Shown: positions 44,123-53,186, counted from the stretch's first letter. The stretch: DNA of 64,000 nucleotides from Lujinxingia vulgaris (GCF_007997015.1 NZ_VOSM01000012.1:36544-100543), one strand, 5' to 3'. Program-made: numbers and translations. Notes: generated by a model from the letters alone, not told the origin.

Positions 44123-44150
44123 CTTTGAAACGCACAAATCGTCGCCTGCC

Positions 44151-46079
44151 TTACACCTTGCTCAGCGCCTTATGCCGCCCGCTCTCAATGCGAATCACCT
44201 TGCTCGACGGCGCGCTCGGTCGGTAGGTCGGAATCAGCGCTTCCAGCCCCGCGCGCACGCTCTGATCGTCGCCCGCGCGGCCCGCGCTCATCAGCGCGTC
44301 GAAGGCGTCTTCCATCTCCACGAGCAGGTCGGCGGGCTCTTTGCCCATAAAGATCTTGGCGTGCGCCGTGGTGTCGACCTCCTCGCGATCCAGCGTCAAC
44401 TCCTCAAAGAGCTTCTCGCCAGGGCGCACCCCGCAGAAGTCGATGGGGATCTCGTCTTCGCTAAACCCGCTGAGCCGAATCATATCGCGCGCCAGATCCA
44501 CGATCTTAACCGGCTCGCCCATATCCAGAATGAAAAGATCGCCCTGCTTGAAGGTCGCCGCCTGCAGCACAAGCTGGGTGGCCTCGGGGATCGTCATAAA
44601 GTAGCGGGTCATCTCCGGGTGGGTCACCGTGACCGGGCCGCCGCGGGCGATCTGCTGGCGGAAGATGGGGATCACGCTGCCGTTGGAGCCCAGCACGTTG
44701 CCAAAACGCACGACGCTAAAACGCGTGGTGGCGCAGGTGTGGTTGAGGTGGCGCACCAGAAGCTCGGCCACCCGCTTGGTCGCCCCCATCACGCTGGTGG
44801 GGTTGACGGCCTTATCGGTGGAGATGAGCACAAAACGCGCGACCTTATACTCGGCGGCAAGGTTTGCGACGATCTCGGTGCCGCCGATGTTGTTCTGCAC
44901 CGCCAGCGCCGGGTGCTCCTCCATCAGCGGGACATGCTTGTAGGCCGCGGCGTGCAACACCACATCGGGGCGATGCTGCTCAAAGACCTGACGCATGCGC
45001 TCCGCGTCGGTCACGTTGCCGATGGCCGCAAAGAGCTTGTCGTCGTGCTGCTCGCTGAGCTCGCGATGAATGAAAAAGAGGGGCGTCTCGGCGCAGTCCA
45101 GCAAGATGAGGCGCTCGGGGTTAAAACGCACCACCTGCCGGCAGATCTCCGAGCCGATGGAGCCGCCGGCGCCGGTCACAAGCACGCGTTTCCCTTCCAG
45201 CGAGCGGCCGATGGCGTAGGTATCCAGCTCCACCGGCGCGCGCCCCAGAAGGTCAGTGATCGCCACGTCGCGCAGCGCGTTGACCGAGACTTTGCCTTCG
45301 ACCACGGCTTCAAAGGCCGGGACGATGCGGGTTTTTACGCCGGCGCGCTGCGCCTGCTCCACCACCCGGCGGATCTGGTCGCGGCTGGCCGAGGGCATGG
45401 CGATGATCAGCTCCTCGACCCCGTGCTTTTCGACGAGCTGCGCGAGCTTGTCGATGGGGCCGAGCACCGGCACACCGTGAATGCGCAGGCCGTGCTTGTA
45501 GGGATCGTCGTCTACAAAACCCACCGGCTGATACACGATCTGCCGGTTCTTCGAGATCTCCCGCACCAGGGTCTCACCGGTATCGCCAGCGCCGGAGATG
45601 AGCACCGGCACCGCCGGGCGATCGTCGCCCCAGGTGGCCAGCTTCTCGCGCAGAAGTCGCAGGCTGCCGCGCGCGCCGCCCAGCAAGATCAGTGAGAGCG
45701 CAAAGTCGAGCAGGTAGATCGAGCGGGGAAAATCAGCCGGGGTGAGCACCATCACGTTGAGCGCCAGATAGGCCAGTGAGGCCAGCGCCAGCGCCCGTGC
45801 CAGCGCGAGCACATCGTAGAGGCTCACATACTTCCACCACCCCTGAAACATGCGCAGCGCCCCGAAGACCACCGCCTTGGTGGCCAAGAGCGGCAAAAGC
45901 CCCGCCCACATCGCCGTCTGGTAGGGCGTCGGGATCGCGTAATCGAAGCGGATAAGGAAGGCGAGCAGGTAGGCCAGCGCAAAAAAGCCCAGATGCAGCG
46001 AGGCGATGATGCCTAAGCGCGCCCAGCGCGGAAGCCTCGGCAGCTGCCCCAGCCACGAGAAGAGCGATGATAACGTCAT
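44151..46079 (-). CDS. membrane UDP-sugar 4,6-dehydratase (WbpM/CapD/PglF type)
   Basis: About 642 residues. Four N-terminal transmembrane helices (about 20-135), a Rossmann CoA/NAD-like domain (PVLISGAGDTGETLVREI), then a short-chain dehydrogenase domain with VLVTGAGGSIGSEICRQVV and the active-site stretch STDKAVNPTSVMGATKR, where Met-x3-Lys replaces the usual Tyr-x3-Lys, as in WbpM/PglF. It makes UDP-4-keto-6-deoxy sugars from UDP-GlcNAc, the entry step to diamino-sugars such as bacillosamine. That fits the NeuD/PglD-like acyltransferase upstream. Start ATG 46079; a TTG at 46118 is possible. Confidence 0.92.
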   Translation of the reverse strand: MTLSSLFSWLGQLPRLPRWARLGIIASLHLGFFALAYLLAFLIRFDYAIPTPYQTAMWAGLLPLLATKAVVFGALRMFQGWWKYVSLYDVLALARALALASLAYLALNVMVLTPADFPRSIYLLDFALSLILLGGARGSLRLLREKLATWGDDRPAVPVLISGAGDTGETLVREISKNRQIVYQPVGFVDDDPYKHGLRIHGVPVLGPIDKLAQLVEKHGVEELIIAMPSASRDQIRRVVEQAQRAGVKTRIVPAFEAVVEGKVSVNALRDVAITDLLGRAPVELDTYAIGRSLEGKRVLVTGAGGSIGSEICRQVVRFNPERLILLDCAETPLFFIHRELSEQHDDKLFAAIGNVTDAERMRQVFEQHRPDVVLHAAAYKHVPLMEEHPALAVQNNIGGTEIVANLAAEYKVARFVLISTDKAVNPTSVMGATKRVAELLVRHLNHTCATTRFSVVRFGNVLGSNGSVIPIFRQQIARGGPVTVTHPEMTRYFMTIPEATQLVLQAATFKQGDLFILDMGEPVKIVDLARDMIRLSGFSEDEIPIDFCGVRPGEKLFEELTLDREEVDTTAHAKIFMGKEPADLLVEMEDAFDALMSAGRAGDDQSVRAGLEALIPTYRPSAPSSKVIRIESGRHKALSKV

Positions 46080-46326
46080 AATGACCACGTCTTTGATGAG
46101 GCTACGACAGGGCCTCAAAACCCCCGGAGACTCGCACGAGACCTTAAGGCGCTGCTGTCTTCCGCCGATACCGATGACCGGAGGCTAAGATCTACCGGAC
46201 TCCAGGGTAGAGTTCAACGCACCCCGCGTAGCGCTTCGTTACGCCCCCCCTTGCGCTTCTTCCCCTTAACACGCACCGCCCCCCGGCTTCGCCCCCCGGC
46301 CCTCCTTTGTAGGTGAGTGTGACATC

Positions 46327-46779
46327 TCAGAAACTTGCGCCGGCGCGAGCGTAGCCTCCGCGCACATACTGCGCGTTGCCGAAGGCCAGCATCGGGAGAA
46401 AGATCATCGGCAAAAAGATCAGCCCCAGCCCCCAGAGCGCGTCTTTGCCAAAAGCCTCCGCGAGCGCCAGCGAGATGATGACCGTGGCCACCAGGTTGGC
46501 AATGGGCACAAAGAGCAGAATCACCCACCACATCTCTTTGCCGGTGATCTGCACCAGAATGATCACGTTGAGCACCGGGATCAGCGACATCCACCCCGGC
46601 TGGCCCGCCTTAGTGAAGATCTTCCACATGCTCACGGCCATCACCAGGAGGAGCGCCAGCGAAATCACCAGCGAGATGAGCAGGATGACCATCGCCACCC
46701 CGCTGCCGATGAGATCTTCGATCGGAAACTCGGGCTGGGCCTGGGCAATGAGCGCGAACGAGGTGAGGGCGTTGAGCAT
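46327..46779 (-). CDS. small membrane protein, DUF5684-like
   Basis: About 150 residues, four hydrophobic segments. The core GQPGWMSLIPVLNVIILVQI followed by WWVILLFVPIANLVATVIIS is the pattern of DUF5684, a family often linked to signal peptidases. Start at ATG 46779 because GGAG lies 7 nt before it; ATG 46791 is in frame. Role unknown. Confidence 0.75.
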   Translation of the reverse strand: MLNALTSFALIAQAQPEFPIEDLIGSGVAMVILLISLVISLALLLVMAVSMWKIFTKAGQPGWMSLIPVLNVIILVQITGKEMWWVILLFVPIANLVATVIISLALAEAFGKDALWGLGLIFLPMIFLPMLAFGNAQYVRGGYARAGASF

Positions 46780-47038
46780 AACAAACTCCATGAAAAGCGT
46801 GGGGCAGACGTCGTGGATATCCGCCCATGATTGACAGGTAGGAACGCGCTCACGCTAGAGTGCTCCGCTTCACACTTCAAGCCCGCGACAGGCTGCGCCG
46901 CGTCGAGGCAGCCCGGCGCAGCGTTGATTGTTGGCCCACACTTCGTCAGCCTGTACGTGTTACATTTCGTGAAACGATCAGGCTGAGGCGCCTCCACCAC
47001 GAGGCCTCACTCGCCGAGAAAAAGCTCTGGATACACCT

Positions 47039-48442
47039 ATGTCGAAGATCCCCAGATCCCTGAGCACCGCCGCGCTGCTGGCGCTTCTCCTCGTCAGCTC
47101 CGGCTGCATTCAGAACAAACAATGCACCTCGGCGGCCGATTGTTTTGTCGGCGAGTTTTGCCAGGCGGGCGTGTGCCTCGAGCGCGAGGATTCGGAAGAT
47201 CCCGACGCCGACGCTCCGGATGCCGATGCGTCCGACACCGATACTCTGGATGCGGAGAATCCCGACGCCAATACTCCGGATGCCGACGATCCCGACAGCG
47301 GCCTTCCTGACGTTGACGATCCCGACGCCGACGCGCCCGACGCCGACGCGCCAGATACCGACGATCCCGATGGCGGCGATGAAGAATTGATCTACGAGGG
47401 CTCCCTGATCCTGGAGAACGCCGCCGACGTGGAGGCCGCGCGCCCCTACACCGAGATCACCGGCGGGCTCACCTTCCAGGTCAACACCGACAACGTGACC
47501 TCCATTGAGCTTCCCGCCCTGCGCGAGGTGCGCGGGACGGTGATGATCAACAGCCTCTCCACCACCGAGTCGATCTCGCTGCCCTCACTGACGACGATCG
47601 GCCAGGGCTTTATGGGCTCGGGTAACGCCGCGTTGCGCTCGATTAACCTGCCGGTGCTCGAGACCATCGGCGGGGCGATGACCATCTCCAACACCGAGGC
47701 AAGCTCCCTCTACTTTCCAGAGCTTCGTCAGGTGGGCGGCTCGGTGTTTTTTTCCAACAACACCACGATCACGTCCGTGAGCATGCCTCTTCTGGAGTCG
47801 GTGGTGGGCGATCTCTCCCTGCTCAACCTCTCCTCGCTCCTTGAGCTCAGCCTGGGGTCGCTGCGCACGGTGGGAGGCACGCTGATGTTCGGCGGGCTGC
47901 AGGTCGATCGCATCGTGCTGGGACGACTTGAGCAGATCGGCCAGAGCCTCTCGCTCTACTCCAATGAACGCCTGGAAATCCTCTCCATGCCTCGCCTCCA
48001 GGAGCAGGGCGCGCTGGGAGATTCGGGCTCGAACTTGACCTTTAGCGTCTCGACCACCCCCCTGCTCGACACCCTGGAGATCGATGCGCTGCAGCAGGTC
48101 CACGGGCTCATTAACATCACCGGGATCACCGCCGCGCTTGTCGTGGAGTCCGATGCGTTGCAGGCGGTCGGTCATAACCTCGCGCTGAGCGGGAACCCGG
48201 GGATGATCGCCGTCGATCTGCCCGCGCTGGCCTCGGTCGGAAACAACCTGAGCATCGGGGTGAACGACGCCCTGGTCAGCGTGAGCTTACCCTCCTTGCA
48301 GGACGTGGCGGCCAACGTGTCGATCGGCGCCAACCCGCTGCTGTCCATTTGCCAGGTGCTCGAGATTCAGGAGCAGCTGGAAGACCAGGGCTGGGAGGGT
48401 GAGTTTGCCTCCGGCGGCAACCTGGCCGACAGCTGCAGCTGA
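47039..48442 (+). CDS. lipoprotein with Asp-rich stalk and L-domain/LRR-like solenoid
   Basis: 467 residues. Lipobox SSGC (Cys23), Cys knot (CTSAADCFVGEFC), an acidic stalk of DPDADAPDADA-type repeats (about 53-116), then a solenoid of about 22-residue repeats (ITSVSMPLLESVVGDLSLL, LPALASVGNNLSIGVNDALV). Same design as 8517-9371 and, for the stalk, as the SUMF1 lipoprotein at 32993. Probably a surface recognition or adhesion protein. It has no clear partner gene. Confidence 0.83.
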   Translation: MSKIPRSLSTAALLALLLVSSGCIQNKQCTSAADCFVGEFCQAGVCLEREDSEDPDADAPDADASDTDTLDAENPDANTPDADDPDSGLPDVDDPDADAPDADAPDTDDPDGGDEELIYEGSLILENAADVEAARPYTEITGGLTFQVNTDNVTSIELPALREVRGTVMINSLSTTESISLPSLTTIGQGFMGSGNAALRSINLPVLETIGGAMTISNTEASSLYFPELRQVGGSVFFSNNTTITSVSMPLLESVVGDLSLLNLSSLLELSLGSLRTVGGTLMFGGLQVDRIVLGRLEQIGQSLSLYSNERLEILSMPRLQEQGALGDSGSNLTFSVSTTPLLDTLEIDALQQVHGLINITGITAALVVESDALQAVGHNLALSGNPGMIAVDLPALASVGNNLSIGVNDALVSVSLPSLQDVAANVSIGANPLLSICQVLEIQEQLEDQGWEGEFASGGNLADSCS

Positions 48443-48680
48443 GGCTGTCACCAAGGCGGCCACCGAGGCCGCATCCTGTTGAAAAAAGGGGGAATCGCGC
48501 GTTTGGGGGAGGAGGCGCTAATCGCCCGGTGCGTTGTGTCAAGACCCAAGGCGCGCTAAGCTCTCTCTTACCTCGATTTTTGTAACATTTTGAGTCAACG
48601 CGGGCTTTGATGCAGCGGCGCCTCCTCTGTGTTTCCGCGCAGCGAGTGACGCCGACAAAGCCCACCGTGAGGAGAGAGCG

Positions 48681-51272
48681 ATGAGCAAAAGATACCTGCA
48701 GTACCGGGGCTGGTTGGGCGCCGGGTGTGTGGCGGCGGTAACGCTGATCGGAGCGCCGGCGTTTGCGGCGACCTTAAGCGGCGCGACCTTCTCAGCCGAG
48801 GCCGGCACCGCCGTCTCCAACATGGAAGTGCGCCTGTGGAAGGCCGGGGAGAAGGGCTACGGCATCGTCGACACCATCACCAGCGGAGCCGGCGGCGCCT
48901 ACCAGTTCGAAGGCGTGGCCACGGGCACCTACAAGATCGACGCGCGCATGGGCCCGGGCCTCACCGGCCACTACGGCGACACCTGGTATGATGAGGCCGA
49001 GCCGATGAGCGAGGGCCTCTTCTTCTCGGATGCCGACGTGATCGAGGTCACCGAGGGCGACACCCTGGCCGATCTTAACGTCTACCTGCCCCTGACCGGC
49101 GGCTTCGACGGCCGCATCACCTCCCCGGCCGGCGTGGGCCTGCAGGGCATCGGGGTGCGCGCCGAGAGCATCGTCGATCATCGCTACCACCATAACCATT
49201 TTACAAAGCAGCAGGGCCCGGTCAGCGGCGCCTTCTCGATGCGCGGGTTGATCTCCACCGGCGACGGCCACAGCTACCGCCTGCTCCTCTACGATCCTCT
49301 GGGGCGCTATGAGACCCAGGTGCTCGACGGCCCCTTCAGCGTCACCGAAAGTTCTGCCGGCGCGCTGGGCAACTTCCCCCTGGTCGATATGGGCGCCGAC
49401 GCCAACGAGCCCAACAACGAGGCGGCCGCCGGCGTGGCCATCGACGCCCTGCCCTACAGCAGTGAGGGGGCCATCATCACCCCCCGTGGCTCCGATGTGG
49501 ATTATTACTGTGTGGAGGTCGACCCCGGCGATCGCCTCATCGCCCGCGCCCGCGCGCTGATCGAGGTCGACGGCCAGACCCGCGAGCACCCCTGGGTCGA
49601 TCCCATCCTCTCGGTCTGGAACCCGGCCGGCCCGGCGCTCATCGCCTCCAACGACGACGATCCGGCCGGCGGCACCCTCTCCAGCCTGCTGGATACTGGC
49701 GAGCTTGAGGGCGGCCGTCACTGCTTCGTCGTCAGCACCTTTGGCGACGCCGACTGGACCGGCGCCGGCCAGCAATCCGCCGGCCGCTACGCCTTTGATG
49801 TGGAGATGGGCAACCGCCGCCCCTTCATCGAGGTCAGCCATGAAGAAGCCCCGCTGCCGGCCGAGATCACCGTCTCGGAGGGTGATCTCGTCGAGTTCTC
49901 CATGATCTACGGCGACATCGACGGCGACGTGCTCGATGTGAGCGTCGTGCACCTCGACGCGCTGGGCCAGGAGGTCGCCGGCACCCTTGCCCCCGGCGAC
50001 CAGGGCGACGTCTACACCTGGGACGTCGCGCAGACCGCCGCGCCCAACGGACCTTTTGAGATCACCTTCATCGTCAGCGACGGCGAATACACCGCCGAGG
50101 CCACGGTCGTGGTCACCGTCGAGCAGGTCAACGTGGCCCCCGGCCTCCCCGTACTGCTCAGCCCCATCGCTGGCGAGCGCGTGAGCATCAACGCTGTGCC
50201 CTTGAGCTGGGAGAACGCCGTCGACGTCGACGAAGATCTCCTCACCTACGACGTCATGGTGCGCGAGAACTCCACCGAGAGCGAAGTCGGCCAGGACGTG
50301 ACCGTCGATGAAGGCGCCGAGGGCCAGACCGAGTGGCGCACCGAAGCGCTCACCGAAAACGCGCTCGTCTACTGGCGCGTGCGCGCCTTCGACGGCGACC
50401 CGGCCACCGGCTACGGGATGTGGACCGACTGGGAGACCTTCCGCGTCGATACCACCAACGAGCCCCCGGGCATCCCCGAGATCCGCAAGCCTGTCCCGGG
50501 TGAGCTGGTGCTCTCCCTGACCCCGCGCATCTCCACCACCAAACCCGCCGACCCCGAAGACGACCCGGTCGCCATCCTCATGGAGATCGCCGAGGCTAGC
50601 AGCTTTGAGGAGGTGCTCGTCGCCAGCGGTGAAATCCCCGCCGACGACGCCGCTCAGGCCGTCGAGTGGACGGTCACCGAGGCCCTGACCGGCGGCCAGG
50701 AGTACTTCGTGCGCGCCCGCGCCACCGACGATCGCGGCGCCCAGAGCGACTGGTCCGAACCGCTGTCCTTCCGCGTGCGCGCCCCCGACTCGCTGACCGC
50801 CCCGGTGATCGGCGCGGAGATGGGCGCGCGCTGCTCCGGCGACTTCCTGATGAGCGAAGAGGGCCTGCTCGAATCGCTGACCGTCGACAACATCGACGCC
50901 AACGGCGACGCCCTGAGCTTCGAGCTTGAGATCAGCCGCGAAGACCAGGTCGTCTTCAGCAGCGAAACCCCGCAGAGCGAGGGCGCCCAGACCACCATCG
51001 CCATCGACGAAGGCACCTTCAGCGAGCCCGGCACCTACCTGGTACGCGTGCGCGCCATCGGCGGCGGCGAAGAGGGCCCCTGGAGCGAGTGCACCCCTCG
51101 CCTCGTCGCCGACGAAGAGCAGCCCGAAGAGCCCGAAGGCCCCCGGGTCACCATCACCGACCAGGAAGACGGCTGCGGCTGCACCTCCACCTCCGGCTCC
51201 GGTCAGGGCTCCGCCCTGGCACTGCTGCTGGGCTGGCTGCTGATCACCCGTCGGCGTAAGCGCGACGCGTAA
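48681..51272 (+). CDS. MYXO-CTERM surface protein with fibronectin-like domains
   Basis: 863 residues. Sec signal peptide (about 1-30), a carboxypeptidase-regulatory-like domain (YQFEGVATGTYKIDARMG), a pre-peptidase C-like beta domain (SDVDYYCVEVDPGDRLIARA), several fibronectin type III/cadherin-like modules (RVSINAVPLSWENAVDVD, ALVYWRVRAFDGDP), and a tripartite C-terminal sorting tail: GCGC motif, hydrophobic helix ALALLLGWLLIT and RRRKR. That tail is the MYXO-CTERM signal cleaved by myxosortase-type proteases with attachment at Cys. Good RBS (GAGGAGAG). A strong terminator follows. Confidence 0.88.
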   Translation: MSKRYLQYRGWLGAGCVAAVTLIGAPAFAATLSGATFSAEAGTAVSNMEVRLWKAGEKGYGIVDTITSGAGGAYQFEGVATGTYKIDARMGPGLTGHYGDTWYDEAEPMSEGLFFSDADVIEVTEGDTLADLNVYLPLTGGFDGRITSPAGVGLQGIGVRAESIVDHRYHHNHFTKQQGPVSGAFSMRGLISTGDGHSYRLLLYDPLGRYETQVLDGPFSVTESSAGALGNFPLVDMGADANEPNNEAAAGVAIDALPYSSEGAIITPRGSDVDYYCVEVDPGDRLIARARALIEVDGQTREHPWVDPILSVWNPAGPALIASNDDDPAGGTLSSLLDTGELEGGRHCFVVSTFGDADWTGAGQQSAGRYAFDVEMGNRRPFIEVSHEEAPLPAEITVSEGDLVEFSMIYGDIDGDVLDVSVVHLDALGQEVAGTLAPGDQGDVYTWDVAQTAAPNGPFEITFIVSDGEYTAEATVVVTVEQVNVAPGLPVLLSPIAGERVSINAVPLSWENAVDVDEDLLTYDVMVRENSTESEVGQDVTVDEGAEGQTEWRTEALTENALVYWRVRAFDGDPATGYGMWTDWETFRVDTTNEPPGIPEIRKPVPGELVLSLTPRISTTKPADPEDDPVAILMEIAEASSFEEVLVASGEIPADDAAQAVEWTVTEALTGGQEYFVRARATDDRGAQSDWSEPLSFRVRAPDSLTAPVIGAEMGARCSGDFLMSEEGLLESLTVDNIDANGDALSFELEISREDQVVFSSETPQSEGAQTTIAIDEGTFSEPGTYLVRVRAIGGGEEGPWSECTPRLVADEEQPEEPEGPRVTITDQEDGCGCTSTSGSGQGSALALLLGWLLITRRRKRDA

Positions 51273-51301
51273 GCTGCCGGCCGGTAGCTAAAACCGTACT
51301 T

Positions 51302-51342
51302 AAAAAGCCCCTGGCGAGCCTACGCTTCGCCAGGGGCTTTTT
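51302..51342. terminator. bidirectional terminator after MYXO-CTERM gene
   Basis: Perfect 16-bp stem (51302-51317 with 51327-51342) starting with five A and ending with five T, 9-nt loop. Works in both directions. Confidence 0.93.
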
Positions 51343-51345
51343 CGT

Positions 51346-51471
51346 TCAGGGAGCGTAAGTGCAAAACATGGGGTAGGTGTTTAAGAGATCGCCCTCGCGA
51401 CCTCCCTCGGCCTCGACGACCCGCTGTACGCGTGTGGGCTCCTTGCACTGGAAATGCGCCACATTGTACTT
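51346..51471 (-). pseudogene. C-terminal gene remnant resembling the patatin tail
   Basis: The minus strand is open from 51471 to a TGA at 51346-51348 and encodes ...TRVQRVVEAEGGREGDLL followed by NTYPMFCTYAP. The segment QRxxEAEGGRExDLL matches the tail of the patatin protein (QRATEAEGGRESDLLSYV); over 49 bp the DNA is about 82% identical by hand count (51382-51430 against 53463-53511). No start or upstream part remains. Confidence 0.6.
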
Positions 51472-51635
51472 CTAGCAGCCGAGTTCAGAGGTGTTCTTCA
51501 AAACATCTCCGCATCGGCAAAGACGGCTTGTATGAAACCGTAGCCCTCATGAACCCCACCTGTGACGGTCAAAACCTCACACCCTGTCTTAGCGGTGTGG
51601 GCGGGACCGTGCGCCAGTCCAACAGAAGAGACGTT

Positions 51636-52742
51636 ATGAGCGACGGATTGTGCGACATCCATATTGCAGGGTTTGGTTCGCTGGCCGACGTGCGGCTTCA
51701 ACCGGGGCGACTCACGGTGCTCATCGGGGCGAACGGCTCGGGAAAATCAAACGTCTTGCGAGCGCTGCGCATGGTTCCGCTGATTCGGACCGGCTCGCTC
51801 CAACGTTTTGTGGCCGAGGCGGGAGGTGCCTCCGCCTTGCTTTATTACGGCCCTAAACGCACCCCTGCCATCACTCTCAAACTTGAGTTTTTACAGGGCG
51901 AAAACCGCCATATTTATGAAGCCCGACTGGGCTTTGCCGCGGGCGATAAACTCGTATTTCTGGACGAGCAGGTCGGCTACCAGCCAACCCCCGACGCAGA
52001 ATTGCACCTTACTTCACTGGGGGCCGGGCACTGGGAGTCGGAGATCCGGATGGCTTCCGATGGTGATAGTAACGCTCGCGCGGTCAACGACTGGCTCTCT
52101 CAGCTCACCTTTTTTCATGTTCACGATACGTCGATGACGTCCGCGCTCCGCACCCACGCTCGTGCGGAAGACGACCGCTACCTTCGCTCCGACGGTAGCA
52201 ACCTCGCCGCCTACCTCTTCCGGCTTCAACAAAGCGACGACGAGGCCGACCGCAAAGCCTGGCGACGGATCAACCGCTTCGTCAGCCGTATTGTCCCGGC
52301 CGTAAAAGAGCTCGCGCCCACTCCGGTTAACGCTACGACGCTTCGGCTCGACTGGATCGACGATCAGGATGAGCGCTTTGGCGTCCACCAGCTCTCCGAT
52401 GGAACGTTGCGCGCCATTGCCCTCATCACCGCACTGGCACAGCCGACGGCGCATTTGCCCAGATTCATAAGCATCGACGAGCCCGAACTCGGATTGCATC
52501 CGGCCGCCATCCGCACGCTCGCGGAGCTGGCGCGTTCGGTCTCGCGCCACACCCAGGTGCTTTTCGCGACACAGTCCACCGCCTTTCTCGATCATTTTGA
52601 TCCAGCCGAGGTGGTGGTCGTCGAGCGTCAAAACGGTGCCAGCACCTTGCATCGTCTGGATGAGGCGCAACTGGCCTCGTGGATGGAGGATTACAGCCTC
52701 TCCGAGATCTTTGACAAAGGCGTCATCGGAGGGCGGCCTTAA
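51636..52742 (+). CDS. AAA15-family ATPase (OLD/RloA-like)
   Basis: 368 residues. SMC/ABC-like ATPase: Walker A GANGSGKSN at 31-39, signature QLSDGTLRAIAL, Walker B FISIDEPELGLHP, D-loop/H-loop LFATQSTAFLDHF. Such ATPases are the sensor half of many two-gene anti-phage systems, paired with a TOPRIM-like or other effector. Start at ATG 51636 (AGAAGAG upstream); the longer frame runs into remnant sequence. Its stop overlaps the DUF4276 start (TAATG), the usual arrangement for this pair. Confidence 0.88.
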   Translation: MSDGLCDIHIAGFGSLADVRLQPGRLTVLIGANGSGKSNVLRALRMVPLIRTGSLQRFVAEAGGASALLYYGPKRTPAITLKLEFLQGENRHIYEARLGFAAGDKLVFLDEQVGYQPTPDAELHLTSLGAGHWESEIRMASDGDSNARAVNDWLSQLTFFHVHDTSMTSALRTHARAEDDRYLRSDGSNLAAYLFRLQQSDDEADRKAWRRINRFVSRIVPAVKELAPTPVNATTLRLDWIDDQDERFGVHQLSDGTLRAIALITALAQPTAHLPRFISIDEPELGLHPAAIRTLAELARSVSRHTQVLFATQSTAFLDHFDPAEVVVVERQNGASTLHRLDEAQLASWMEDYSLSEIFDKGVIGGRP

Positions 52743-52939
52743 TGCGTCTGATCATTGTCGTCGAAGGGCCAACCGAGGAGGACTTTGTTAAGGAGTCACT
52801 GGTCGGCCACCTCGCACATTATGGCGTCTTTGCTTCCGCCACGGTTGTGGGAAAGGAGATGGCATATCGGCGAGGGCACCGCCCTGGCACTCCTGTTAAA
52901 TTGGCTGCTGATCACCGGCGGCGTAAGCGCGACGCGTAA
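52742..52939 (+). pseudogene. truncated DUF4276 gene
   Basis: The first about 38 residues (MRLIIVVEGPTEEDFVKESL, then a GVFASATVVGKE segment) match the N-terminus of DUF4276 proteins, which have a TOPRIM-like nucleotide-binding/nuclease-type fold and follow AAA15 ATPases. Full-length members are about 200 residues. Here the frame leaves the family after about residue 40 and ends in a decayed copy of the MYXO-CTERM gene tail (52875-52940). The effector half of the module is therefore lost. Confidence 0.78.
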
Positions 52940-52940
52940 G
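52875..52940 (+). pseudogene. decayed copy of MYXO-CTERM gene 3' end
   Basis: 66 bp aligning with 51207-51273 (67 bp) in the same orientation, with about ten differences including one deleted base that breaks the RRRKR frame. It includes the equivalent of ALALLLGWLLIT and the TAA stop. Confidence 0.85.
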
Positions 52941-52965
52941 TGGTTCGCGAAGCTCCCCCGACGAC

Positions 52966-53003
52966 AAAACCCCCGGCGCATCGTGAATGCGCCGGGGGTT
53001 TTT
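52966..53003. terminator. bidirectional terminator
   Basis: Perfect 16-bp stem (52966-52981 with 52987-53002), 5-nt loop, A-run before and T-run after. It can stop the AAA/DUF4276 transcript on plus and the 48-residue gene on minus. Confidence 0.92.
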
Positions 53004-53039
53004 ACATCTAACGAATGTTTAAATTATTAAAGCTGAAGT

Positions 53040-53186
53040 TTACTTGCAGCCATTTTTGGCACAGGTGATTCGAGAGCTTGAGTTTACCCAATGGGTGGGG
53101 TGCTTTGTTGTATCTGCGCCACATCCAGTTTTTCCGCCCTTGCTTCCCTTGTGAACTTCGCCTGTTGGGGTGTGTTTTACGGCCAT
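53040..53186 (-). CDS. 48-residue Cys- and Lys-rich small protein
   Basis: A short gene: ATG at 53186, GGAGGG at good spacing, TAA at 53042-53040. The N-terminal MAVKHTPTGEVHKGSKGGKT is basic, and cysteines follow in CGADTTKHPT, ITCAKNGCK at the end. No signal peptide or membrane segment. A good promoter lies 47 bp upstream and a terminator 37 bp downstream, so it forms a complete single-gene unit. It lies in an AT-rich patch unlike the flanks. Family unknown; a toxin, small zinc-binding protein or peptide precursor are all possible. Confidence 0.72.
   Translation of the reverse strand: MAVKHTPTGEVHKGSKGGKTGCGADTTKHPTHWVNSSSRITCAKNGCK

Noticed and set aside
16946..46970. Second parS at about 46960 (TTTCGTGAAAC)
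   Set aside because: Only half of the palindrome matches; the CACGTG centre is missing, so ParB binding is unlikely.
51432..51635. Longer N-terminus of the AAA ATPase
   Set aside because: The extra 68 residues read through the remnant and spacer; the ATG at 51636 has an RBS and places the ATPase fold at the normal distance.
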